Source: Moraxellaceae bacterium (GTDB lineage: Bacteria > Pseudomonadota > Gammaproteobacteria > Pseudomonadales > UBA3067). Taken from it: a stretch of 5,560 nucleotides of DNA. Location of the stretch: assembly GCA_002401525.1 (NCBI GenBank), contig NVTH01000077.1, forward strand, positions 1-5,560, given 5' to 3'. Position 1 is the first letter of the stretch. The number at the start of each line of letters is the position of its first letter. The notes beneath the pieces were generated by a model. That model ran no database searches, was not told the origin of the DNA, and was given only the letters and a program-made list of their open reading frames with translations. This document shows, piece by piece, positions 1 to 4,798 of the stretch. Both the position numbers and the translations under genes were made by a program.

Positions 1-1
1 G

Positions 2-841
2 GTTAATACGGGTATTCAGCGAGGGGTCGCTGCTTGTTATTCCATCTTTGCATTGCTTGATGCCGAGCAAGAAGACGATCATGGTCAGAGAAGTTTGGAA
101 GGGGCAAATGGCGCTATTACGTTCAAGAATGTGAGCTTTTCTTATGGCGAAAAAAGTGTACTCAATGACGTGAGTTTTCATGTTGAACCTGGGCAAACCG
201 TGGCCATTGTTGGTCGTTCTGGCAGCGGGAAGTCTACATTGGTCAACCTATTGTTACGTTTTTATCAGCCTGATTCTGGAGAGATTAGCATTGACGATGT
301 GCCTGTATCTGAAATCAAGCTTGAAAATTTACGCGATCAATTTGCTTTGGTGAGCCAGAGGATCATGCTTTTTAACGATACGCTTTCTCATAATATCGCC
401 TATGGAAAAATGGCAAGCAGTGAAGAGCCCGAAATTATTGAGGCAGCGAAGGCTGCGAATGCATGGGAGTTTATAGAGGCAATGCCAGATGGCTTGGCAA
501 CACGCCTTGAGCAAGATGGTTCGAACCTGTCAGGAGGGCAACGTCAGAGAATCGCCTTGGCAAGGGCTTTTTTGAAGGATGCCCCTGTTCTTATTTTGGA
601 TGAGGCAACCTCTGCACTAGATAATGAATCAGAGCGGAAAATTCAGACTGCGCTGGATACCGTAATGCGCGGGCGGACGACAATCGTGATCGCCCACCGT
701 CTTTCCACCATAGAAGCGGCGGATAAAATATTGGTACTGGAGGCCGGCCAAGTTGTTGAGCAGGGTTCGCATAGTGAGCTACTGGATAAAGGCGGCCATT
801 ATGCCCAGCTGTATAAAATGCAATTTTCAGACTGCAGCTAA
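2..841 (+). CDS. msbA: Lipid A export ABC transporter MsbA, C-terminal part (5' end outside window)
   Basis: MsbA is a homodimeric inner-membrane ABC exporter that flips lipid A-core from the cytoplasmic to the periplasmic leaflet. The frame is open from the first complete codon at position 2. Its opening residues (VNTGIQRGVAACYSIFALLD) match the MsbA linker between the membrane domain and the nucleotide-binding domain, so the TTG at 53 is internal and not the start. The 279 visible residues are the ATP-binding domain: A-loop Tyr near 48, Walker A GRSGSGKST at 71-79, Q-loop Gln at about 119, signature LSGGQ at 176-180, Walker B VLILDEATSALD with the Asp-Glu pair at 200-201, and H-loop His at about 232. 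MsbA is usually about 580 residues, so roughly 300 with all six membrane helices lie upstream. The stop TAA overlaps the lpxK ATG by one base (TAATG), implying translational coupling. The family is certain; MsbA rather than another exporter rests on the linker and on lpxK next door. Confidence 0.95.
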   Translation, partial: VNTGIQRGVAACYSIFALLDAEQEDDHGQRSLEGANGAITFKNVSFSYGEKSVLNDVSFHVEPGQTVAIVGRSGSGKSTLVNLLLRFYQPDSGEISIDDVPVSEIKLENLRDQFALVSQRIMLFNDTLSHNIAYGKMASSEEPEIIEAAKAANAWEFIEAMPDGLATRLEQDGSNLSGGQRQRIALARAFLKDAPVLILDEATSALDNESERKIQTALDTVMRGRTTIVIAHRLSTIEAADKILVLEAGQVVEQGSHSELLDKGGHYAQLYKMQFSDCS

Positions 842-1902
842 TGTTGGCGTTCTTATCGCGAAAAATTCAACAAGCTTGGTATCGACCACTGGGTTGGAAT
901 CAAATTTTTCTGCCCCTGAGCTGGGCTTTTGAGCGTTTAGCAAAGCGCCGTCGAGGGCAATTTATCAATGGCCAACGCGCAGTGACGCGAGTGTCTGTGC
1001 CGGTGATTGTGGTGGGCAATGTATCCGTCGGTGGCACTGGTAAATCTCCGTTAGTCATTTATTTAATTGACGCTTTACGTCGACAGGGTTGGCAGCCGGG
1101 GGTAGTGAGCCGCGGATACGGCGCGTCAGTGCAAAACTTTCCGTGTCAGGTAACCGCCGCAGACGAGCCTGCTAACAAAGGCGACGAGCCAGTGATGATT
1201 GTTCGGCGCACCGACGTGCCCCTGGTGATTGACCCCGATCGCGGTCGGGCTGCGGACTATTTGTTAGCCAAGCACTGTTGTGACGTGATTATTAGTGATG
1301 ATGGTTTGCAACACTACGCGTTGGCGCGAGACATTGAAATTGCTGTAGTGGACGGTCAGAAGGGTTTGGGTAATGGTTATTGTTTGCCCGTAGGGCCCTT
1401 GCGAGAACCTCCTAGCCGCTTAAATGAAGTGGATATGATTGTGTTAAATCAAGCGGAGGGCGGCAATCCCTTGGCGAACTACAACGTCGATGCTGAAAAA
1501 ATGTTTTCCATGGCCATCGTGGCGGATGGGATTTATCCGCTGGCCTGCTTGAAAGGTTCAGACTCTAGCCCAATAAAAGCCGAGCGTTTAAACGGTAAAG
1601 TGCACGGGGTCGCGGGCATTGGCAATCCCGATCGCTTTTTTAGCAGCCTTCGACAGCAAGGTTTGGAGGTGATTGAACATCGCTTTGCAGATCATTATCA
1701 ATACCAATGCCATGACCTACAATTTGGGGATGGTTTGCCGGTGGTGATGACTGAAAAAGACGCGGTTAAATGCATTCGTTTTGAGTTAGAAAATTGCCAT
1801 TATTTAAAAGTGTCGAGTCAGGTGGAAGAAACGATGATGACATTATTGATGGACCTTCTTACTCAAGTAAAATCATCGTTGGAAGCCTCTGCAGAGTCTT
1901 AA
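841..1902 (+). CDS. lpxK: Tetraacyldisaccharide 4'-kinase LpxK
   Basis: LpxK transfers the ATP gamma-phosphate to the 4' position of tetraacyldisaccharide-1-phosphate, giving lipid IVA, at the cytoplasmic face of the inner membrane. The 353-residue length is normal for the family, or slightly long. An amphipathic, basic N-terminal segment (residues 1-40) fits monotopic membrane association. The P-loop is VGGTGKSP at about 63-70. The family motif DDGLQHY lies at 153-159, followed by VDGQKGLGNGY and LPVGPLREP. The FADHY motif at 282-286 carries the conserved Asp-His pair, and MTEKDAVK lies at 303-310. The ATG is the last base of the msbA stop region (TAATG), and no strong Shine-Dalgarno is visible, so coupled translation from msbA is likely. 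The msbA-lpxK pair is a conserved lipid A unit. Nothing is broken or missing. Confidence 0.97.
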   Translation: MLAFLSRKIQQAWYRPLGWNQIFLPLSWAFERLAKRRRGQFINGQRAVTRVSVPVIVVGNVSVGGTGKSPLVIYLIDALRRQGWQPGVVSRGYGASVQNFPCQVTAADEPANKGDEPVMIVRRTDVPLVIDPDRGRAADYLLAKHCCDVIISDDGLQHYALARDIEIAVVDGQKGLGNGYCLPVGPLREPPSRLNEVDMIVLNQAEGGNPLANYNVDAEKMFSMAIVADGIYPLACLKGSDSSPIKAERLNGKVHGVAGIGNPDRFFSSLRQQGLEVIEHRFADHYQYQCHDLQFGDGLPVVMTEKDAVKCIRFELENCHYLKVSSQVEETMMTLLMDLLTQVKSSLEASAES

Positions 1903-1983
1903 AAATCTTTATTGACCGTTTTTGAATAAGGTTATTTCGAAAGCGAGCCATTGAGGAGAAATCTATTTTGAGGGAAATAAAAT
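1903..1983 (+). promoter_or_regulatory. lpxK–ycaR intergenic gap with possible weak promoter
   Basis: These 81 bp are the longest break within the gene block. TTGACC at 1912-1917 resembles a -35 hexamer (five of six bases), but the best partner, TATTTC at 1933-1938, is poor (three of six) and the spacing is only 15 bp. No hairpin followed by a T-run is visible, so I see no terminator. An internal promoter serving ycaR-kdsB-phosphatase-murB is possible but weakly supported; read-through from msbA-lpxK is equally plausible. Confidence 0.2.
1970..1975 (+). promoter_or_regulatory. Shine-Dalgarno site of ycaR
   Basis: GAGGGA lies 8 bases before the ycaR ATG at 1984, a standard distance. It fixes this ATG as the start of the small gene. 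A second purine-rich stretch, GAGGAG at 1953-1958, lies too far upstream to serve the same ATG. Confidence 0.65.
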
Positions 1984-2175
1984 ATGTTGGATAAGAAAAT
2001 ATTATCGATACTGGCGTGCCCTGTTTGCAAGGGAAAGGTACATTATCAAATCGAGCAGAAAGAAATTTGGTGTAAGGGCGATGGCTTGGCGTTTCCGGTT
2101 CGCGATGGAATTCCAGTGATGTTGGAAAATGAAGCCAGGGATTTAAACTCCGATGAAAAGTTATCGAAAGTTTAA
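1984..2175 (+). CDS. ycaR: Trm112/YcaR family small zinc-ribbon protein
   Basis: This 63-residue protein matches the bacterial YcaR/Trm112-like family in length and pattern. An N-terminal helix (LDKKILSILACPVC) carries the CPVC knuckle with Cys12 and Cys15, a third Cys follows at 30 (WCKGD), and then comes the hallmark LAFPVRDGIPVML at about 35-47. Trm112 proteins in eukaryotes and archaea activate methyltransferases; the role of the short bacterial form is not firmly established. It is usually found between lpxK and kdsB, as here. The start is supported by GAGGGA 8 bases upstream. The stop TAA overlaps an ATG (TAATG at 2173-2177) that opens a six-codon micro-ORF instead of kdsB itself, which is unusual. 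Family assignment is strong; molecular function is open. Confidence 0.93.
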   Translation: MLDKKILSILACPVCKGKVHYQIEQKEIWCKGDGLAFPVRDGIPVMLENEARDLNSDEKLSKV

Positions 2176-2195
2176 TGAGTGAATTTTGCGTATGA
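2175..2195 (+). other. Six-codon micro-ORF bridging ycaR and kdsB
   Basis: Directly visible: an ATG overlapping the ycaR stop (TAATG) opens the frame MSEFCV and ends at TGA 2193-2195, which overlaps the kdsB ATG at 2192-2194 (ATGA). Its encoded peptide nearly repeats the kdsB N-terminus MSNFCV. A ribosome finishing ycaR could restart here, terminate after six codons, and restart on kdsB, making it a translational relay. It may equally be an untranslated leftover of a small duplication. The peptide itself is unlikely to have a function. Confidence 0.35.
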
Positions 2196-2208
2196 GTAAT
2201 TTTTGTGT
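2175..2208 (+). repeat. 17-bp tandem near-duplication at the kdsB start
   Basis: Bases 2175-2191 and 2192-2208 align without gaps at 14 of 17 positions, both beginning ATGAGT and ending TTTTG(C/T)GT. The second copy is the real kdsB start. Because the unit is 17 bp and not a multiple of three, the first copy's ATG is out of frame with kdsB. I infer an old duplication of the start region that has since diverged; chance similarity in a short AT-rich stretch cannot be excluded. Confidence 0.5.
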
Positions 2209-2944
2209 AGTCATTCCCGCTCGTTATGCGTCGACTCGATTGCCAGGTAAACCCTTGCTTGAAATCTCGGGTAAACCGATGGTGCAGCATGTTTATGAAC
2301 GTGCGAAGCAAAGTAACGCCAGCAGAGTGTTGGTGGCCACTGACGATGAGCGAATTGTGACGGCGGTTAAAAAATTTGGTGGCGAAGTCATCATGACCGC
2401 TGCGGATCACGTTTCGGGAACGGATCGACTGGCAGAAGTGACTCGAATTCTGGGTTTGGATAAGACCGACATTGTGGTGGGGGTGCAAGGCGATGAACCG
2501 CTGATTCCCCCTGCCATCATTAATCAAGTGGCAGAAAATTTGGCTGCGCACTCGGACGCTTCCATCGCAACCCTGCAGGAAAAAATTGAAGACCTTGCAA
2601 CACTGAATAATCCCAATGTGGTTAAAGTGATTCGTGATCAGAACAACATGGCGATGTATTTTAGTCGTGCCCCCATTCCCTATGCGCGCGATGAATTTGC
2701 GAAATCGCAATTTCCCGTGAGTGGAGAGTATTTTAGACACGTGGGAATGTACGCGTATCGAGTGGCGTTTTTGCATCTTTACAGCGCCTGGTCTCCTTGT
2801 GAATTAGAGCAATTAGAAAAGTTGGAACAGCTGCGAGCGCTTTGGCGAGGCCATAAAATCCACGTTGAGACCGCCTTGGAAATGCCGGGTGCTGGAGTGG
2901 ATACGGAACAAGACCTGCAACGGGTCAGGGAATTGCTTGGATAG
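2192..2944 (+). CDS. kdsB: 3-deoxy-manno-octulosonate cytidylyltransferase (CMP-Kdo synthetase)
   Basis: KdsB is a cytosolic enzyme that couples CTP and Kdo to give CMP-Kdo, the donor used by WaaA for the lipid A inner core. From the ATG at 2192 the protein is 250 residues, matching the roughly 250 usual for the family. The nucleotidyltransferase signature [14 protein letters not shown] spans 9-22, VATDDERI 48-55, [10 protein letters not shown] 73-82 and [11 protein letters not shown] 97-107 with the metal-binding Asp101. [20 protein letters not shown] and the C-terminal GVDTEQDL follow. I prefer ATG 2192 over the in-frame TTG at 2186 because it gives the family-typical MSxF-VVIPAR beginning. 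No good Shine-Dalgarno precedes it (only GAGTGA at 2177-2182), and the ATG overlaps the micro-ORF stop, so initiation probably depends on coupling to upstream translation. Confidence 0.97.
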   Translation: MSNFCVVIPARYASTRLPGKPLLEISGKPMVQHVYERAKQSNASRVLVATDDERIVTAVKKFGGEVIMTAADHVSGTDRLAEVTRILGLDKTDIVVGVQGDEPLIPPAIINQVAENLAAHSDASIATLQEKIEDLATLNNPNVVKVIRDQNNMAMYFSRAPIPYARDEFAKSQFPVSGEYFRHVGMYAYRVAFLHLYSAWSPCELEQLEKLEQLRALWRGHKIHVETALEMPGAGVDTEQDLQRVRELLG

Positions 2945-2948
2945 GAGG
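2943..2948 (+). promoter_or_regulatory. Shine-Dalgarno of the phosphatase, overlapping the kdsB stop
   Basis: A perfect AGGAGG begins inside the kdsB TAG stop codon. It lies 4 bases before the GTG at 2953, closer than usual. An ATG at 2951 is in another frame and only 2 bases away, so the GTG start of the phosphatase is the one this site must serve. Confidence 0.6.
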
Positions 2949-2952
2949 CGAT

Positions 2953-3441
2953 GTGGTTAAGGTATTGTTTGTTTGTTTAGGAAATATATGCCGCTCACCC
3001 ACAGCACACGGGGTGTTTCAGACTCTTGTGGACCACGCCAAATTGGGTGAATTTATTTCGGTAGAATCGGCGGGGACAGGCGCGTATCACGTTGGCGAGC
3101 CGCCTGATTCTCGATCAGTGCAAGAGGCATTAAAACGGGGTTACGACTTAAGTGCTATTCGAGCGCAACAAGTGAACGTAAGCGATTTTGAATGCTTTGA
3201 TTATATTCTCGCCATGGATCACAGTAATCTCGCGGTTTTAAAACACCAATGTCCCGAGCAATATCAGCACAAAGTGAATCTATTTCTTCATTATGGCACT
3301 CAATATGCCGAGGAAGAAGTGCCAGATCCATACTACGGTGGGGGCAAGGGATTTCTTAAAGTGCTGGATCTAGTGGAAGACGCTGCGCAGGGTTTGTTAA
3401 AAGAATTGCAAGGCCTCGAAGGTATTCCCAATAGACACTAA
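2953..3441 (+). CDS. Low-molecular-weight protein tyrosine phosphatase
   Basis: A 162-residue cytosolic phosphatase of the LMW-PTP family, normal in length. The phosphate-binding loop CLGNICRSP at 8-16 provides nucleophile Cys8 and Arg14 (C-x5-R plus Ser15). SAGTGAYHVGEPPDSRS at 39-55 is the conserved second block, and DPYYGG at 125-130 supplies general acid Asp125 with the paired tyrosines. The reaction is hydrolysis of phosphotyrosine through a cysteinyl-phosphate intermediate. Some bacterial members (Wzb, Etp) counter BY-kinases in capsule export, but no such kinase or polysaccharide genes are visible here, so the substrate is unknown. The position between kdsB and murB resembles that of the Pseudomonas homologue. 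The start is GTG, with AGGAGG 4 bases before it; no other in-frame start lies nearby upstream. The gene's 3' end may overlap the true murB start. Confidence 0.95.
   Translation: MVKVLFVCLGNICRSPTAHGVFQTLVDHAKLGEFISVESAGTGAYHVGEPPDSRSVQEALKRGYDLSAIRAQQVNVSDFECFDYILAMDHSNLAVLKHQCPEQYQHKVNLFLHYGTQYAEEEVPDPYYGGGKGFLKVLDLVEDAAQGLLKELQGLEGIPNRH
3419..3433 (+). promoter_or_regulatory. Candidate murB ribosome site with ATA in the start position
   Basis: AAGG at 3419-3422 is followed, 8 bases later, by ATA at 3431-3433 in the murB frame. Reading from there gives a 20-residue N-terminal extension that contains the conserved-looking VQLKSLN segment. This would overlap the phosphatase end by 11 bases, in keeping with the compact style of the block. 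ATA is a very rare initiator, so a real non-canonical start, a recent ATG-to-ATA change or a read error at 3433 are all possible. Confidence 0.3.
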
Positions 3442-3490
3442 ACCCAAAAGCCACGCGCTTCGAGTCGCAGAAAACGTTCAACTTAAATCC

Positions 3491-4498
3491 TTGAATAGTT
3501 TGTCCGTGCCGTCGGTGGCGCGATTTGTAGGGCATGTCGAGTCAGTGGAGGACTTGAGTGACTTGTTAAGCGATTCGCGTTTTACCGCGATTCCTAAATG
3601 GGTGTTAGGCGGTGGCAGTAATATTGTTTTATTAAATGATTTTCCTGGTTTGGTGTTACTGAATCAAATTAGGGGCATTGATGTGCGTGAACAGGGCGAT
3701 GAAGTCTGGATAACCGTCGGTGCGGGAGAATGTTGGCATGACTTGGTGCGTTTCACTGCGCGGTCGAACTGGAGCGGGTTGGAAAACTTATCGTTGATAC
3801 CTGGTTCCGTCGGTGCTGCGCCGGTGCAAAATATTGGTGCTTATGGCGTTGAGTTAGCGGACGTGTTTCAGCACCTTGACGCGGTTCATTTGGGCAGCGG
3901 AGAAAAAAGAATATTTAGCCGTGAACAATGCCAATTCAGTTATCGAGATAGTTTTTTTAAACAGACTAAAGGTGAATTTTTTATTGTCAGCGTGACGCTG
4001 AAATTATCAAAAAAATACCAGCCTAAAATTGACTATCACGGAATTCAAGCCGCATTGGAACAACGGGCTTGGGTCAATCCCTCCGTGTTGCAAATGAGTG
4101 ATTTGATCAGTGAAATTCGAGCCATTAAGTTACCCGATCCGATACACGTGCCTAATGCAGGCAGCTTCTTTAAAAACCCTGTAGTCCCCGAAACAGAGCT
4201 ACCACGTTTACGAGCGGATCATCCGGATATAGTGAGTTTTCCTCAAGCCAATCATAAAGTGAAAATAGCGGCTGGTTGGTTAATAGAACAATGTGGTTGG
4301 AAAGGGAAACGTGTGGGGCAGGTGGGAACCTATGCAAAACAAGCGTTGGTGTTGGTAAATTACGGCGTTCGTAATGGTCAGGAAATTATCGAGTTTGCTG
4401 AGCAGATTAAAACCGATGTGAAGTCTACATTCGGAATCGAATTGGAAATAGAGCCACAGCTAATTGGCAGTACCGAGGGTTTAGCTAGGCAGTATTGA
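3491..4498 (+). CDS. murB: UDP-N-acetylenolpyruvoylglucosamine reductase MurB (5' end uncertain)
   Basis: MurB is a cytosolic flavoenzyme that uses NADPH to reduce UDP-GlcNAc-enolpyruvate to UDP-MurNAc in peptidoglycan synthesis. From TTG 3491 the frame gives 335 residues. FAD-binding motifs are visible: GGGSN at 40-44 and LSLIPGSVGAAPVQNIGAYG at 100-119. YRDS at 151-154 carries the substrate Arg152. NAGSFFKNP at 222-230 carries the proton-donating Ser225, and the C-terminal ELEIEPQLIG carries the conserved Glu. It fits the E. coli-like type I form. The frame is open back to 3401, and the codons just before 3491 read VAENVQLKSL, which resembles the conserved MurB N-terminus (…VSLKPxNTFG). The TTG therefore probably lies inside the gene and lacks a Shine-Dalgarno. 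No ATG, GTG or TTG exists in frame between 3401 and 3491; the best candidate is ATA 3431, with AAGG 8 bases upstream. The coordinate given is the conservative one. Confidence 0.93.
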   Translation: MNSLSVPSVARFVGHVESVEDLSDLLSDSRFTAIPKWVLGGGSNIVLLNDFPGLVLLNQIRGIDVREQGDEVWITVGAGECWHDLVRFTARSNWSGLENLSLIPGSVGAAPVQNIGAYGVELADVFQHLDAVHLGSGEKRIFSREQCQFSYRDSFFKQTKGEFFIVSVTLKLSKKYQPKIDYHGIQAALEQRAWVNPSVLQMSDLISEIRAIKLPDPIHVPNAGSFFKNPVVPETELPRLRADHPDIVSFPQANHKVKIAAGWLIEQCGWKGKRVGQVGTYAKQALVLVNYGVRNGQEIIEFAEQIKTDVKSTFGIELEIEPQLIGSTEGLARQY

Positions 4499-4516
4499 CC
4501 CGGCCATTCCCGCAAC

Positions 4517-4548
4517 CCCCCGTCATCCCCGCGAAGGCGGGGATCCAT
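4517..4548 (+). repeat. Palindromic intergenic repeat, copy 1
   Basis: A 32-bp unit with core stem ATCCCCGC (4525-4532), loop GAAG and GCGGGGAT (4537-4544), a perfect 8-bp stem. It matches the reverse complement of copy 2 at 30 of 32 positions. The unit CGTCAT(T/C)CCCGCGAAGGC belongs to a type of dispersed palindrome common between genes of Proteobacteria and resembles the Neisseria dRS3 core ATTCCC-N8-GGGAAT. Just after murB it may protect or terminate the mRNA. Confidence 0.85.
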
Positions 4549-4606
4549 GTTGATCAATGCCTCGATGCACGATGGCACAGTAACCTCCTTTTTCTTACCA
4601 AAAAAT

Positions 4607-4624
4607 ATCACTCAGAACAGTGAT
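4607..4624 (+). repeat. Short inverted repeat inside the spacer
   Basis: ATCACT (4607-4612) and AGTGAT (4619-4624) form a perfect 6-bp stem around a 6-base loop. There is no T-run after it. It may be structural only, and a stem of this size can occur by chance. Confidence 0.3.
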
Positions 4625-4657
4625 TATTGTAATCCAGCAGTGAGTGCTTTAAACCCA

Positions 4658-4689
4658 ATGGATTCCCGCCTTCGCGGGAATGACGGGGG
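4658..4689 (-). repeat. Palindromic intergenic repeat, copy 2 (inverted)
   Basis: The same 32-bp unit as copy 1 on the opposite strand. The stem ATTCCCGC (4662-4669), loop CTTC and GCGGGAAT (4674-4681) pair perfectly. The two differences from copy 1 fall on opposite sides of the stem and keep base pairing (A·T here, C·G in copy 1 read in the same orientation). In this copy the core fits ATTCCC-N8-GGGAAT exactly. The two copies could also pair with each other to form one long hairpin with the 109-base spacer as loop. Confidence 0.85.
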
Positions 4690-4703
4690 ATCTAAGGCTC
4701 CGC

Positions 4704-4716
4704 AATCCTCAGGATT
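4704..4716. promoter_or_regulatory. Dyad AATCCT-c-AGGATT, possible operator
   Basis: A perfect 6-bp dyad around one central base, about 80 bp upstream of the kinase ATG. As RNA it could form a 5-bp stem with a TCA triloop. Its position would suit a regulator-binding site for the kinase promoter, but no clear promoter is visible and no family is recognised. Chance is possible at this length. Confidence 0.25.
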
Positions 4717-4740
4717 CACCCCACGTCCTAGGTAGTCTCC

Positions 4741-4798
4741 TATACTTTAAGCGACGTATTTTGATTACTTATTTGATATAACTCGTTGTAATAAAGGC
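4741..4798 (+). promoter_or_regulatory. AT-rich leader of the kinase gene, promoter elements unclear
   Basis: TATACT at 4741-4746 resembles a -10 hexamer, but nothing like TTGACA sits 16-18 bp before it. TTGATT (4761-4766) and TATAAC (4777-4782) look like promoter hexamers but are only 10 bp apart. AAAGG at 4793-4797 is a purine-rich stretch just 1 base before the ATG, too close for ideal initiation. The kinase probably has its own promoter here, since murB ends 300 bp upstream, but I cannot place it firmly. Confidence 0.25.

Larger units (their letters stand above)
4499..4798. other. 300-bp non-coding region between murB and the kinase gene
   Basis: No convincing gene lies here. The short open frames across it are made by the palindromic repeats, whose translations (MDPRLRGDDGG, MDSRLRGNDGG) are a familiar artefact. 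Contents from left to right: a partial repeat-like stretch (4503-4515), palindromic repeat copy 1, a 109-bp AT-rich spacer with a small inverted repeat, copy 2, the dyad AATCCT-c-AGGATT, and an AT-rich leader before the kinase ATG. No hairpin with a T-run is present, so a classical intrinsic terminator for murB is not visible. Confidence 0.8.

Noticed and set aside
329..514. 61-residue open frame on the - strand within msbA
   Set aside because: Antisense to the conserved ATP-binding domain, with no independent support.
53..841. TTG 53 as the start of a standalone ATPase gene
   Set aside because: The frame continues upstream to the window edge with residues matching the MsbA linker, so this is the tail of a longer gene.
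1953..1994. GAGGAG followed by a TTG-initiated eight-codon frame ending inside ycaR
   Set aside because: The spacing looks good, but it is a short TTG frame with no conserved feature, and ycaR already has its own Shine-Dalgarno. Probably chance.
1859..2776. 305-residue open frame on the - strand opposite ycaR and kdsB
   Set aside because: It lies entirely antisense to two clearly recognised genes, has His/Arg/Ser-rich composition with no recognisable domain, and is a shadow of the coding strand.
4517..4548. Repeat copy 1 as an intrinsic terminator of murB
   Set aside because: The GC-rich stem is present, but no T-run follows on the + strand, so classical intrinsic termination is not supported.
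4517..4689. Repeat pair considered as a CRISPR array
   Set aside because: Only two units, in opposite orientation, each self-palindromic, with a 109-bp spacer and no cas genes; this does not fit CRISPR architecture.
4378..4735. Two small open frames (77 residues on - and 62 residues on +) around the palindromic repeats
   Set aside because: Both owe their length to the repeats and contain the artefact motif MD(P/S)RLRG(D/N)DGG. One overlaps the murB end. Neither has a supported start or domain.
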